Below, piece by piece: positions 44,494 to 52,748 of a DNA stretch of 64,000 nt. This stretch comes from an uncultured Oscillospiraceae bacterium (lineage in GTDB: Bacteria; Bacillota; Clostridia; Oscillospirales; Acutalibacteraceae), in the NCBI GenBank assembly GCA_949289045.1, contig CASEMN010000008.1, positions 1 through 64,000 on the forward strand, given 5' to 3'. The notes beneath the pieces were generated by a model, which searched no databases, was not told where the DNA came from, and was given only the letters and a program-made list of their open reading frames with translations. Made by a program: the position numbers and the translations under genes. Positions within the stretch are counted from its first letter, which is position 1. Each line of letters opens with the position of its first letter.

Positions 44494-45792
44494 ATGGAAA
44501 CACCATATGAAAGGTCACTCAGCTATATTCATTCACTTCTTAAATTTGGCACCCGCCCCGGTTTGGAGCGGGTGTCTGCTTTGCTGGATGAGCTGGGCAG
44601 ACCTCAGGATAAACTTAAATTCGTCCACGTTGCAGGCACAAACGGAAAAGGCTCTTTCTGTACCATGATGTCGGAGATACTTAAAAGTGCAGGATATAAA
44701 ACGGGACTTTTCACTTCACCTTATGTGTTCGATTTTCGTGAGAGAATACAGATAAATGGTGAGATGATAAGTGAAGAGGAGCTTTGCAAAATTACCGCTG
44801 AGGTAAAAGCGGCGGCCGAAAAAATCGCTGTGAGGGATTTGCAGCCTACGGAATTCGAATTCATAACGGCAGCGGCTCTCAAATTCTTTGCCGACAAAAA
44901 CTGCGATGTAGTGGTTCTTGAAGTAGGACTCGGCGGCAGACTCGATTCCACCAATATCATAAAAACGCCCCTTTTAAGCGCCATTATGTCAATTTCCCTT
45001 GACCATATGGCGGTGCTTGGTGATACAGTTGAGAAAATTGCGGCGGAAAAAAGCGGCATAATAAAAGAAAACGGAGTTACGGTATGCTTTAGCCGTCAGG
45101 ATGAAAAGGCGGAAAAGATAATACGTAAAACTGCCGAAGAAAAGGGAAACGTGTATATAAAGAGCAGTCCGGAGGATATAAAGGTACTAAGCTGTGACCT
45201 GAGCGGCACAAAGGCTGTCTATAAGGATATGGAGATTTTTATTCCACTTATTGGCGAACATCAGGTATATAACGCACAGACTGTGGTGGATGCAGCCCTT
45301 GCCCTCAATGACAGAGAGTTAAATATTTCCCCGGAAAATATAATTGACGGTATATCAAAAGCAAGAATACCGGCGAGGACGGAGCTTTTCGGAAAAAATC
45401 CCCTTACAATCCTTGACGGAGCTCATAACCGTGAGGGAGTGGAAGCTCTTCTTTCAAATCTCAATAAATTCCTTAAAGGCAGAAAGCTTACCGTCATAAT
45501 GGGCATGATGGAGGATAAGGAATATGAGTTCGCAGCTTATGAGATTTCAAAGCTTGCAAAGACATTTACCGGAGTTCTTCCGTCAAATCCGAGAGCTGTT
45601 TCTCCTAAAGTTCTTGCAGAAATAGCGGCGAAAAACTGCTCTGATGTTTTTATCTGTGAGAACCCGTCAGAGGCTTACAGAAAGATTTATGAAAAAGCAC
45701 AGAAAGACGATATTATCCTTGTGTGCGGTTCTCTCTATCTTGCAGGGGATGTAAGAGGAGAGATAGTTTATCTTAACGGCGAAAGCAGATAA
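44494..45792 (+). CDS. folC: Dihydrofolate synthase / folylpolyglutamate synthase
   Basis: A Mur-ligase-fold enzyme that adds glutamate to dihydropteroate and folates. It shows the P-loop GTNGKGS at 48-54, EVGLGGRLDSTN, and the C-terminal GAHNREGVEAL phrase; 432 residues is typical. ATG 44494 is preferred over the in-frame GTG 44485 because the AGG at 44480-44482 lies too close to the GTG. It follows valS by 31 bases and is closed by a terminator. Confidence 0.93.
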   Translation: METPYERSLSYIHSLLKFGTRPGLERVSALLDELGRPQDKLKFVHVAGTNGKGSFCTMMSEILKSAGYKTGLFTSPYVFDFRERIQINGEMISEEELCKITAEVKAAAEKIAVRDLQPTEFEFITAAALKFFADKNCDVVVLEVGLGGRLDSTNIIKTPLLSAIMSISLDHMAVLGDTVEKIAAEKSGIIKENGVTVCFSRQDEKAEKIIRKTAEEKGNVYIKSSPEDIKVLSCDLSGTKAVYKDMEIFIPLIGEHQVYNAQTVVDAALALNDRELNISPENIIDGISKARIPARTELFGKNPLTILDGAHNREGVEALLSNLNKFLKGRKLTVIMGMMEDKEYEFAAYEISKLAKTFTGVLPSNPRAVSPKVLAEIAAKNCSDVFICENPSEAYRKIYEKAQKDDIILVCGSLYLAGDVRGEIVYLNGESR

Positions 45793-45839
45793 TGTAAAAT
45801 ATTAATTTCATCCATAATATAACAAATTTTTTAAACCTA

Positions 45840-45878
45840 AACCTTTATCCTATTGGATAGAGGTTTTTCTTTTTTTAT
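45840..45878 (+). terminator. Terminator of valS-folC
   Basis: AACCTTTATCC pairs with GGATAGAGGTT (one wobble pair) around TATT, followed by a long T-rich run. Confidence 0.88.
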
Positions 45879-45914
45879 TTAGATTAACAGTACAAATTCC
45901 AGGGAGGTAAAAAT

Positions 45915-46238
45915 ATGAGCGTAACAATAAGTACCGGCAGCGATACAGCTACCGCTTATCTTACGGGGGAAATCGACCACCACACCGCCGCTATTATAAG
46001 AGCCGATATAGATTCTGCCATAGAAAAGCAGCATCCGGGGACGCTGGTAATTGATTTTTCAGGCGTTACATTTACGGACAGCTCAGGCATAGGTCTTGTC
46101 TTGGGCAGATATAAGTTTATGAGCGCTATGGGCGGAAAGGTGTGCGTCACGGGTCTTGACAGCCGGATGTACAAGGTCATGTGTCTTGCAGGGCTGGACA
46201 AGCTTGTGGCACTTGAAAAAAAGGAGGAGAAAAGATGA
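45915..46238 (+). CDS. spoIIAA: Anti-anti-sigma factor SpoIIAA
   Basis: A STAS-domain protein of 107 residues. In its unphosphorylated form it frees sigma-F from SpoIIAB in the forespore. The family phosphorylation motif is DSSGIGLVLGRYK; Ser56, the first Ser after Asp55, corresponds to the Bacillus phosphoserine. AGGGAGG precedes the ATG. It overlaps spoIIAB by four bases. dacF, which begins this operon in Bacillus, is not here. Confidence 0.95.
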   Translation: MSVTISTGSDTATAYLTGEIDHHTAAIIRADIDSAIEKQHPGTLVIDFSGVTFTDSSGIGLVLGRYKFMSAMGGKVCVTGLDSRMYKVMCLAGLDKLVALEKKEEKR

Positions 46239-46663
46239 AACCTATAAACACAATGAAGCTGATTTTAGAAAGCCGTTCGGTAAACGAGAGCTTTGCGAGA
46301 GCGGCAGTTTCCGCTTTTGCGGCGCAGCTTGACCCGACCGTTGAGGAAATAAGCGACATAAAAACGGCGGTAAGTGAAGCGGTTACAAACTGTATAGTCC
46401 ACGCTTACCGTGATATGCCCGGAAATATCTACATAACCTGTGAAATTTACGAAAACGGACTTTTTCGCACAAAAATCAGAGACTGCGGCTGCGGAATATC
46501 CGACGTGAAAAAGGCTATGGAGCCGCTGTTTACAACTGCCGGCGAAGAGAGGGCAGGTCTTGGCTTTGCTGTAATGGAAAGCTTTACCGACAAACTGCGG
46601 GTGCGTTCCGCTTTCGGCAAGGGTACCACCGTAACTCTCGAAAAACATATTTCGGGAAGATGA
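46235..46663 (+). CDS. spoIIAB: Anti-sigma-F factor and kinase SpoIIAB
   Basis: A GHKL-type serine kinase of 142 residues that holds sigma-F inactive and phosphorylates SpoIIAA. The N-box is SEAVTNCIVHAY (E48, N52), the ATP-lid motif DCGCGI and the family phrase EPLFTT followed by GLGFAVMESFTD. It overlaps spoIIAA by four bases and is three bases from sigF. Confidence 0.96.
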   Translation: MKPINTMKLILESRSVNESFARAAVSAFAAQLDPTVEEISDIKTAVSEAVTNCIVHAYRDMPGNIYITCEIYENGLFRTKIRDCGCGISDVKKAMEPLFTTAGEERAGLGFAVMESFTDKLRVRSAFGKGTTVTLEKHISGR

Positions 46664-46666
46664 TTT

Positions 46667-47320
46667 ATGGAAAACCGTGAAAAGCTTATTGAAGAAAATC
46701 TTGGTCTTGTCCATGCCTGTGCCAACAAATTCCGTGGCAGAGGCACCGAGTATGATGATTTGTTTCAGGCGGGGTGCGTCGGTCTTATAAAGGCTGCCGA
46801 CGGCTTTGACCCGTCACGTGGATTTGCTTTTTCCACCTATGCGGTGCCCGTAATACTTGGTGAGATTAAGCGTATTTTCCGTGACGGAGGTGCCGTGAAG
46901 GTAAGCCGGTCTCTAAAAGAAAAGGGCAGAGTGCTTCTCCATGAAAAGGAAAAAATGGCATCTGAAACCGGTACGGAGCCTACAATCAGCGCTCTGGCTG
47001 AGAGGCTCGGCTGGGAAGTAGAAGAAACTGCGCAGGTAATAAACGCAGCATTGCCTCCGGTTTCTTTAACTCAGGATGACGAAAGCGGAGGCGGCCAAAT
47101 TGATGTTCCCGTAGATAATGAAAACGAGATGTTTGAACGCCTTGACCTTTCCCGAGTAATTGATACTTTAAACGAAAGGGACAGGGAAATAATAGAGTGG
47201 CGTTATTTTCGGTGTGCCACCCAAAGTGTAACGGCAAAGCAGCTGGGAATGTCTCAGGTACAGGTGTCACGGCGGGAAAAAAAGATTTTAACCCTGCTTC
47301 GAACTAAACTTGCAGTTTAA
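46667..47320 (+). CDS. sigF: Sporulation sigma factor sigma-F
   Basis: The first forespore-specific sigma factor, 217 residues. Region 2 is NLGLVHACANKF...DLFQAGCVGLIKAADGFDPSRGFAFSTYAVPVILGEIKR spread over residues 12-69, followed by region 3 and the region 4 helix-turn-helix (TAKQLGMSQVQVSRREKKIL, 193-212). Its place after spoIIAB and the region 2 sequence separate it from sigma-G. It shows the organism has the core endospore programme. Confidence 0.95.
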   Translation: MENREKLIEENLGLVHACANKFRGRGTEYDDLFQAGCVGLIKAADGFDPSRGFAFSTYAVPVILGEIKRIFRDGGAVKVSRSLKEKGRVLLHEKEKMASETGTEPTISALAERLGWEVEETAQVINAALPPVSLTQDDESGGGQIDVPVDNENEMFERLDLSRVIDTLNERDREIIEWRYFRCATQSVTAKQLGMSQVQVSRREKKILTLLRTKLAV

Positions 47321-47403
47321 TTTGTTAACAATCACAATAAACTATGGAAAAAAAACCGTTTTTGTGTTATTATAAATTCATCTATTTTTAAGGGTGATTA
47401 TTT

Positions 47404-49644
47404 ATGAATAGCTCAGGCGGTTTTTTTAATAAAAAAATAGTAAAGTCGGCATGTGCTCTTTTCTGTGCTGCCGGTCTGCTCCTTTCTGCGGCGGGCTGCG
47501 GTGTCAGCAGCAATGTAAGCGTAATTAAAAGCGATACTTCTTTAAAGGTTACTGAAGCGACAAGTTCCGGAGAAAGCTACCGTTTAATAGAAGATAATAC
47601 CAATTTAAAAAAGGTTGCTTCCTCAGGACTTATTGAGCTTTATTTTGACAGCGTTACTATGGCCGGAGTTGTAAGGGAAACTTCAAAGGACAAGTATTGG
47701 TATGCCCTCCCCACTACCGGAACAGGAACTGAAAATGACAGCAGCGTTGTTTCTGCCACTGTTCTCTCTGGAGGAAAGATCTATTCCCTTAACTCTCAGG
47801 ATAATTCGGTGGCTTTCGGAACAGTAGAGGCAAAATCAGATAGTAAAGGTCTTTATATGACCTATACAATGGGTATTGACGCTAAAACGGCAGCTCTTAC
47901 AAGCAAAACCGTTAAAGAGGGAAGTATATGGCTTCAGCTTACGGTTAATTATGTCCTTCAGGACGGCAGTCTCTTTGTAAATATAGATATGTCAAAAACT
48001 CTTTGTGCACCGGGCATGACTATTCTTGATATCTCCCTGCTTGATTCCTTCGGAGCTGCTGCGACCTCGGCTGCAGACGATTATATTCTCGTACCTGACG
48101 GCAGCGGCGCTATAATTAAAACCGGCGTTGCTGATGAAACTTATGAAACCCTTAATTTTGGTGTTTATCAGCAAGCGGACGAGGATACATATTCCGCAAT
48201 TGTTCCGGCTTTTGGTATAAAACAGGGGGATAGCGCATTTGCAGCTATTATCAGCAGCGGAGCAGAGCTTGCGACAATTACAGCCGAGCGTGCCGGAAGT
48301 GACGGAGCTCTCTATAACCGTACGGGAGTAGAATTTAATATAACTCCTTATTCCCTGGGAAAAACTCAGACTTATGTCGGTAATGAATCTTATGACGGTG
48401 AAATTGAAATTTGCTATCGCTTCCTTTTGGGAAATAACGCAGGATATGTGGGAATGGCGGTTGCCACTCGTGAACAGCTTATAAGAGAATCGGTGCTTTC
48501 TACTAAAACCGTTTCAGCCGGTGAAGATTTACCTCTCGTTCTCAGCCTTATAGGAAAAGGTGTTACAAGCGATAATCCAACGTCACTGTTTTCCTCTACA
48601 AAAACTCTTACCACTTATACGGAAGCTCTTGATATTTTAACTCAGCTTAAATCAAAGGGAATTGATAATATCGCCCTTCGCTATAAAGGAGTGTTGGACG
48701 GTGGACTTAATCAGGCGGATATTTTCGGTGCTGATATGATGCTCACCCTCGGTACGAAAAGCTCTTTTAACGATTTATGCAATTATGTAAACAGCCAGAA
48801 TTTCAGTATATTTATTGAAACCAACGTGCTTTCGAGTGCAAGATATAATAGTTTTTCTTCAGGTAACTCAGCATATTCAATGAACGGCAACAGATTATCC
48901 CTTGCTTTTGACAATGAGCTTGCCGGAATTTACGGGGGAGAATATTTTACACGAACCCTTTTAGCGTCCGATAAAATAGATGATGCCGCCGAGCAGGTTA
49001 TAGATATTTTTGAAGATACCACTGCCGGTATTTCTCTTGGAGATATGGGCAAAGTTCTCTATGCTGACTTTTCAGGGGATTACACTTCCAGAACCGAGAC
49101 TGCTAACATAATTTCAGATCAGACAAAGAATATTTCTTCCGGACGCAGTCTGATGGTCAGCGGCGGTAACTTCTATATGATTAAAAACGCAAATTATATT
49201 TCTGATCTTCCTCTTTCTGCTAACGCTACTGAGACAGCTGCATATGAATCAGTGCCTTTCGTATCTATGATTCTCCACGGAATTTTCGATTATTCCGGTA
49301 CGCCTATCAACTATGCGGGAGATGAAAAAGCAGCATTCTTGAGGAGTATAGAATATGGTGCCTGTCCGTCCTTCGAGTTTGTCTACAGAGAAAATGATGA
49401 CGAAAGCGACGACGCTATTGTTTATACTCATTGGATGAATGCAGCGGCAAAGTATTATGAAGAGGCAAACGACGCTTTAAGCGACCTTCGTGACAAGCGT
49501 ATTAACAGCCACTACATGGTAGCTGAGGGAGTATATTGTACCGAATACAGTACAGGTTCCATTATCTATGTAAACTATACCGCTGCTGATTACACAGTTA
49601 ACGGTGTTAACGTTCCTTCAATGGATTTTGTAAGAATCAACTGA
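47404..49644 (+). CDS. DUF5696-like exported lipoprotein
   Basis: A 746-residue protein with an N-terminal signal and a lipobox-like LSAAGC ending at C32, so it is probably lipid-anchored on the outer face of the membrane. The rest resembles DUF5696 proteins, large clostridial extracellular proteins with a beta-sandwich and a barrel-like part sometimes found near carbohydrate transport genes: an early LIELYFDSVTMAGVV segment and then KDKYWYALP. The start is set by GGGTGAT five bases before the ATG. It lies between sigF and cwlD, but has its own intergenic region. The function is unknown. Confidence 0.65.
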   Translation: MNSSGGFFNKKIVKSACALFCAAGLLLSAAGCGVSSNVSVIKSDTSLKVTEATSSGESYRLIEDNTNLKKVASSGLIELYFDSVTMAGVVRETSKDKYWYALPTTGTGTENDSSVVSATVLSGGKIYSLNSQDNSVAFGTVEAKSDSKGLYMTYTMGIDAKTAALTSKTVKEGSIWLQLTVNYVLQDGSLFVNIDMSKTLCAPGMTILDISLLDSFGAAATSAADDYILVPDGSGAIIKTGVADETYETLNFGVYQQADEDTYSAIVPAFGIKQGDSAFAAIISSGAELATITAERAGSDGALYNRTGVEFNITPYSLGKTQTYVGNESYDGEIEICYRFLLGNNAGYVGMAVATREQLIRESVLSTKTVSAGEDLPLVLSLIGKGVTSDNPTSLFSSTKTLTTYTEALDILTQLKSKGIDNIALRYKGVLDGGLNQADIFGADMMLTLGTKSSFNDLCNYVNSQNFSIFIETNVLSSARYNSFSSGNSAYSMNGNRLSLAFDNELAGIYGGEYFTRTLLASDKIDDAAEQVIDIFEDTTAGISLGDMGKVLYADFSGDYTSRTETANIISDQTKNISSGRSLMVSGGNFYMIKNANYISDLPLSANATETAAYESVPFVSMILHGIFDYSGTPINYAGDEKAAFLRSIEYGACPSFEFVYRENDDESDDAIVYTHWMNAAAKYYEEANDALSDLRDKRINSHYMVAEGVYCTEYSTGSIIYVNYTAADYTVNGVNVPSMDFVRIN

Positions 49645-49659
49645 TATTTTATTTAATTT

Positions 49660-49692
49660 ATAAGCCGGATGAACACCCGTCATTCGGCTTAT
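49660..49692 (+). terminator. Hairpin between the lipoprotein gene and cwlD
   Basis: ATAAGCCGGATGA pairs with TCATTCGGCTTAT (one G-T wobble). There is no proper T-run after it, so termination may be weak. Confidence 0.55.
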
Positions 49693-49731
49693 ATTCATTA
49701 AATGGCGCATATATATTAACGGGTGATGCAG

Positions 49732-50457
49732 TTGAATAATTTAAAAAGATGGTTTATAGGAATAATTTCCGGTGTTTTGATATTTTCGGCGGCAGTTTCG
49801 GGCACATATCGGCTCAATGAAAAAGCGGTTATGTCTATTAATTCTTCGCCGGTTAATGAGACTGTTTTTATAATTGACGCAGGTCATGGCGGTATGGATG
49901 GCGGCGCCGTTGCGAAAGACGGAACTGTCGAAAAGGATATTAACCTTTCCACTGCATTAAAGCTCAGAAGTATGATGAACGCTTTGGGCTTTAAAACGGA
50001 AACTACCCGAACAGAGGATATTATGACCTGTGATGAGGGGCTTTCGACTCTCAGGGAGAAAAAAGTGTCCGATATAAGAAACCGGTTAAAGCTCCTCGAA
50101 AGCATTGAAAAAGGTGTCCTTATAAGTATTCATCAAAATTCTTATCCCAGCAGTACAAGTAAGGGCAGTCAGGTTTTTTATTCCGGTGGAAATGAACAAA
50201 GCAGTGTTTTGGCTGAATTTATACAAAACAGCCTTGTTTCGATGATTCAGACAGATAACCACAGAAAAATTAAAAAGGCGGGGACCAGTATATATCTGCT
50301 CTATCATGCCACAAAACCGGCGGTGATGGTGGAGTGTGGATTTATGACAAATCCCAGCGAATGCGAAAAACTCAAGGACGAAAGCTATCAGAACGAGCTT
50401 TCCTTTGGGATAATCTGCGGAGTTTTTGAATACCTTAAAAATTTGGAGGAAGTTTAA
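49732..50457 (+). CDS. cwlD: N-acetylmuramoyl-L-alanine amidase, CwlD type
   Basis: A zinc amidase (Amidase_3) of about 241 residues with one N-terminal membrane segment. Zinc ligands and catalytic residues are in DAGHGGMDGG, EKDINL, SIHQNS and VECGFMTN. CwlD removes side peptides for muramic-delta-lactam formation in spore cortex, which fits the nearby spoIIA operon. The start is probably TTG 49732 with GGTGAT four bases upstream; GTG 49723 and ATG 49726 also exist but lack a ribosome site. Its stop abuts radA. Confidence 0.87.
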   Translation: MNNLKRWFIGIISGVLIFSAAVSGTYRLNEKAVMSINSSPVNETVFIIDAGHGGMDGGAVAKDGTVEKDINLSTALKLRSMMNALGFKTETTRTEDIMTCDEGLSTLREKKVSDIRNRLKLLESIEKGVLISIHQNSYPSSTSKGSQVFYSGGNEQSSVLAEFIQNSLVSMIQTDNHRKIKKAGTSIYLLYHATKPAVMVECGFMTNPSECEKLKDESYQNELSFGIICGVFEYLKNLEEV

Positions 50458-51827
50458 TGGCAGTAAAATCAAAGGCAATTTATGTTTGCAGTCAGTGCGG
50501 ATATGAAAGCGCAAAATGGTATGGAAAATGTCCCGGCTGCGGCGAATGGAATACAATGAACGAAGAGGTAAGAACTCCTGTTACAGGTTCAAAACAGGCA
50601 GGTGCTGCCGTAAGGATGCCCACGGCTGTGCCCATTAACAGTATAGCTGAATCCATGGAGCACCGCTATAAAACGGGGCTTTCCGAGCTTGACCGAGTTT
50701 TGGGCGGCGGTATAGTAAAAGGTTCCCTTGTGCTTTTAAGCGGTGATCCGGGAATAGGTAAGTCAACTATCCTTCTGCAAATCTGCCAGTATATCGGAAA
50801 AGAGCTTAAAATTCTCTATGTTTCCGGTGAGGAATCAGCTCACCAGATAAAGCTCAGAGCGGTTCGTTTAGGAGTTACTACGGATAACCTCTACATAATG
50901 TGTGAAACTGATGTTCAGAGTATTTCGGAGTTTATCCGCACTGAAAAGCCCGATATTGCCATAATCGACTCCATTCAGACTATGTCCATTTCCGACCTTT
51001 CCTCTTCTCCGGGAAGTGTCACTCAGGTAAGGGAGTGTACAAACTGTCTTACCCGTACAGCCAAGATAATGGATATACCTATAATTGTTGTAGGCCATGT
51101 CAACAAAGACGGAAATATAGCAGGCCCCAAGGTTTTGGAGCATATTGTGGATGCCGTTCTCTATTTTGAGGGCGACAGAAATATGTCTTATCGTATTTTA
51201 AGAGCGGTAAAGAACCGTTACGGCTCAACTAACGAAATCGGAGTTTTCGAGATGCTGGATAAGGGCCTCAGAGAGGTTGAAAACCCCTCTATGATGCTCC
51301 TTTCCGGAAGACCCAAGAATACTTCCGGAACCTGCGTTGCCTGTGCCATTGAGGGTACAAGACCCATTCTTGCAGAGGTTCAGGGACTTGTAGCTCCCAG
51401 TGGATTTGGAAATCCCAGAAGAATGGCGACGGGCTTTGACTATAACAGAATGTCCATGATAATCGCCGTCCTGGAAAAAAGAGCCGGTTACTTTTTCGGC
51501 AATATGGATGTATATATAAACGTTGTAGGAGGACTGCGACTGGACGAGCCTGCCACAGATTTATCCGTTGCCATGGCGCTGGTTTCAAGCCTTAAGGATA
51601 AAGCTGTCCGTGAGGATGTGCTGGCATTCGGAGAAATCGGACTTGCAGGAGAAATCAGAGCTGTTTCAAACTGTGAGCAGAGAATACTTGAAGCGGCACG
51701 TTTAGGCTTTACAAGATGTATTGTGCCTAAACACAATTTAAGGGGACTTTCACAGTCCGTTAAGGATAAAATAGAAATTATCGGCGTCAGAGAGGTGAGG
51801 GGAGCCTTTGAAGCTGTCAGCGAATAA
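50457..51827 (+). CDS. radA: DNA repair protein RadA
   Basis: A RecA-like branch-migration ATPase of 456 residues. The N-terminal zinc finger is C11-x2-C14 and C25-x2-C28; Walker A GDPGIGKST starts at 96; the RadA-specific KNRYG motif follows in VKNRYGSTNEIG; the C-terminal domain is Lon-protease-like. The ATG overlaps the cwlD stop by one base, and the stop lies inside the next gene. Confidence 0.96.
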   Translation: MAVKSKAIYVCSQCGYESAKWYGKCPGCGEWNTMNEEVRTPVTGSKQAGAAVRMPTAVPINSIAESMEHRYKTGLSELDRVLGGGIVKGSLVLLSGDPGIGKSTILLQICQYIGKELKILYVSGEESAHQIKLRAVRLGVTTDNLYIMCETDVQSISEFIRTEKPDIAIIDSIQTMSISDLSSSPGSVTQVRECTNCLTRTAKIMDIPIIVVGHVNKDGNIAGPKVLEHIVDAVLYFEGDRNMSYRILRAVKNRYGSTNEIGVFEMLDKGLREVENPSMMLLSGRPKNTSGTCVACAIEGTRPILAEVQGLVAPSGFGNPRRMATGFDYNRMSMIIAVLEKRAGYFFGNMDVYINVVGGLRLDEPATDLSVAMALVSSLKDKAVREDVLAFGEIGLAGEIRAVSNCEQRILEAARLGFTRCIVPKHNLRGLSQSVKDKIEIIGVREVRGAFEAVSE

Positions 51828-52578
51828 TAGTTTTTTAACTTATCCTGCTCTTCCTCAGGGAAAGGTCACCTGCGGAATTGTTGCAGGAAACTGTCCCGAA
51901 AAAATAACGGATGCTCTAAAAAAGTACGGTGTCCGGTTAATAAAAACGTCGGCGGACGAAAATCTCGATGAGCCTGTAAAATATCACCCCGATATGCTTT
52001 TTTATCCGTGCACAAATGGAGAAATCATTTTAGCGCCCTCACAGATTGAGCAGAAGCTTATACTTGAAAAAATGGGATTTAAAGCCGAATTTTCAAATCC
52101 TCTTAAAAGAAAATATCCCCATGATATAGCCCTTAACTTTTTGGTTTTAGGGGGATATATTTTCGGCAGAACTGATTTTGCCGATCCTCTTGTTTTAAAA
52201 AATGCTGCGGAGCAAAAGGCGGAGCCTATCAAGGTAAATCAGGGTTATGCACGGTGTAGCGTCTTACTTGTAAATGAAAAAGCGGCGATTACCGAGGATG
52301 AAAGCCTTTTTAAAGCTCTTACGGAAAAGGGAATTGATGTGCTTAAATTAGAGCGTGGATATGTAACCCTTGAGGGATATGACTGCGGATTTATCGGCGG
52401 AGCGGGTGGTAAAATATCAAAAGATACTCTTGCCTTTTTCGGGGACTGTTCCCTTCATCCTCAGTGGAGTGAGATAGAGGCTTTTCTCAGTAAATATAAG
52501 TGCAAAAGTGTTTTTCTTAACCGTGAGCCTTTAGCCGATTACGGGGGATTTGTTCCGATTAAGTGCAGCAATATATAA
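51808..52578 (+). CDS. Conserved protein of unknown function (DUF6873-like)
   Basis: A 256-residue cytoplasmic protein. The arrangement of GYDCGFIGGAGGKI and FFGDCSLHPQW recalls the guanidine-group-modifying fold and the clostridial DUF6873 group, but this is a weak impression. The start appears to be TTG 51808 with GGGGAG upstream, inside the last codons of radA (20-base overlap), so translation is coupled. No catalytic role can be claimed. Confidence 0.65.
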   Translation: MKLSANNSFLTYPALPQGKVTCGIVAGNCPEKITDALKKYGVRLIKTSADENLDEPVKYHPDMLFYPCTNGEIILAPSQIEQKLILEKMGFKAEFSNPLKRKYPHDIALNFLVLGGYIFGRTDFADPLVLKNAAEQKAEPIKVNQGYARCSVLLVNEKAAITEDESLFKALTEKGIDVLKLERGYVTLEGYDCGFIGGAGGKISKDTLAFFGDCSLHPQWSEIEAFLSKYKCKSVFLNREPLADYGGFVPIKCSNI

Positions 52579-52640
52579 GTCATTAAAATTTGGTCAAATA
52601 TATCAAATAATTATGAATTAACTTTACAAAATAATGAAAA

Positions 52641-52718
52641 TATGATAAACTCCTCTTCGCAAAAGCGTGGCCTGGCAAAAGCTTTGTCACGCTGTTTTAT
52701 TTGTCAGGCAAATAAAAC
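52641..52718 (+). promoter_or_regulatory. Structured region before the sulfatase gene (terminator or leader)
   Basis: AGCGTG (52664-52669) pairs with CACGCT (52688-52693), and GTTTTATTTG right after it pairs perfectly with CAAATAAAAC (52694-52718). An alternative pairing, GCCTGGC against GTCAGGC, would break both. The first hairpin followed by GTTTTATTTG could be the terminator of the radA operon. If transcription starts from the TATGAT at 52641-52646, it is instead a leader of the sulfatase mRNA. Confidence 0.45.
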
Positions 52719-52748
52719 AAGAACTGTATTTTTCAGGAGGAGAATTAA

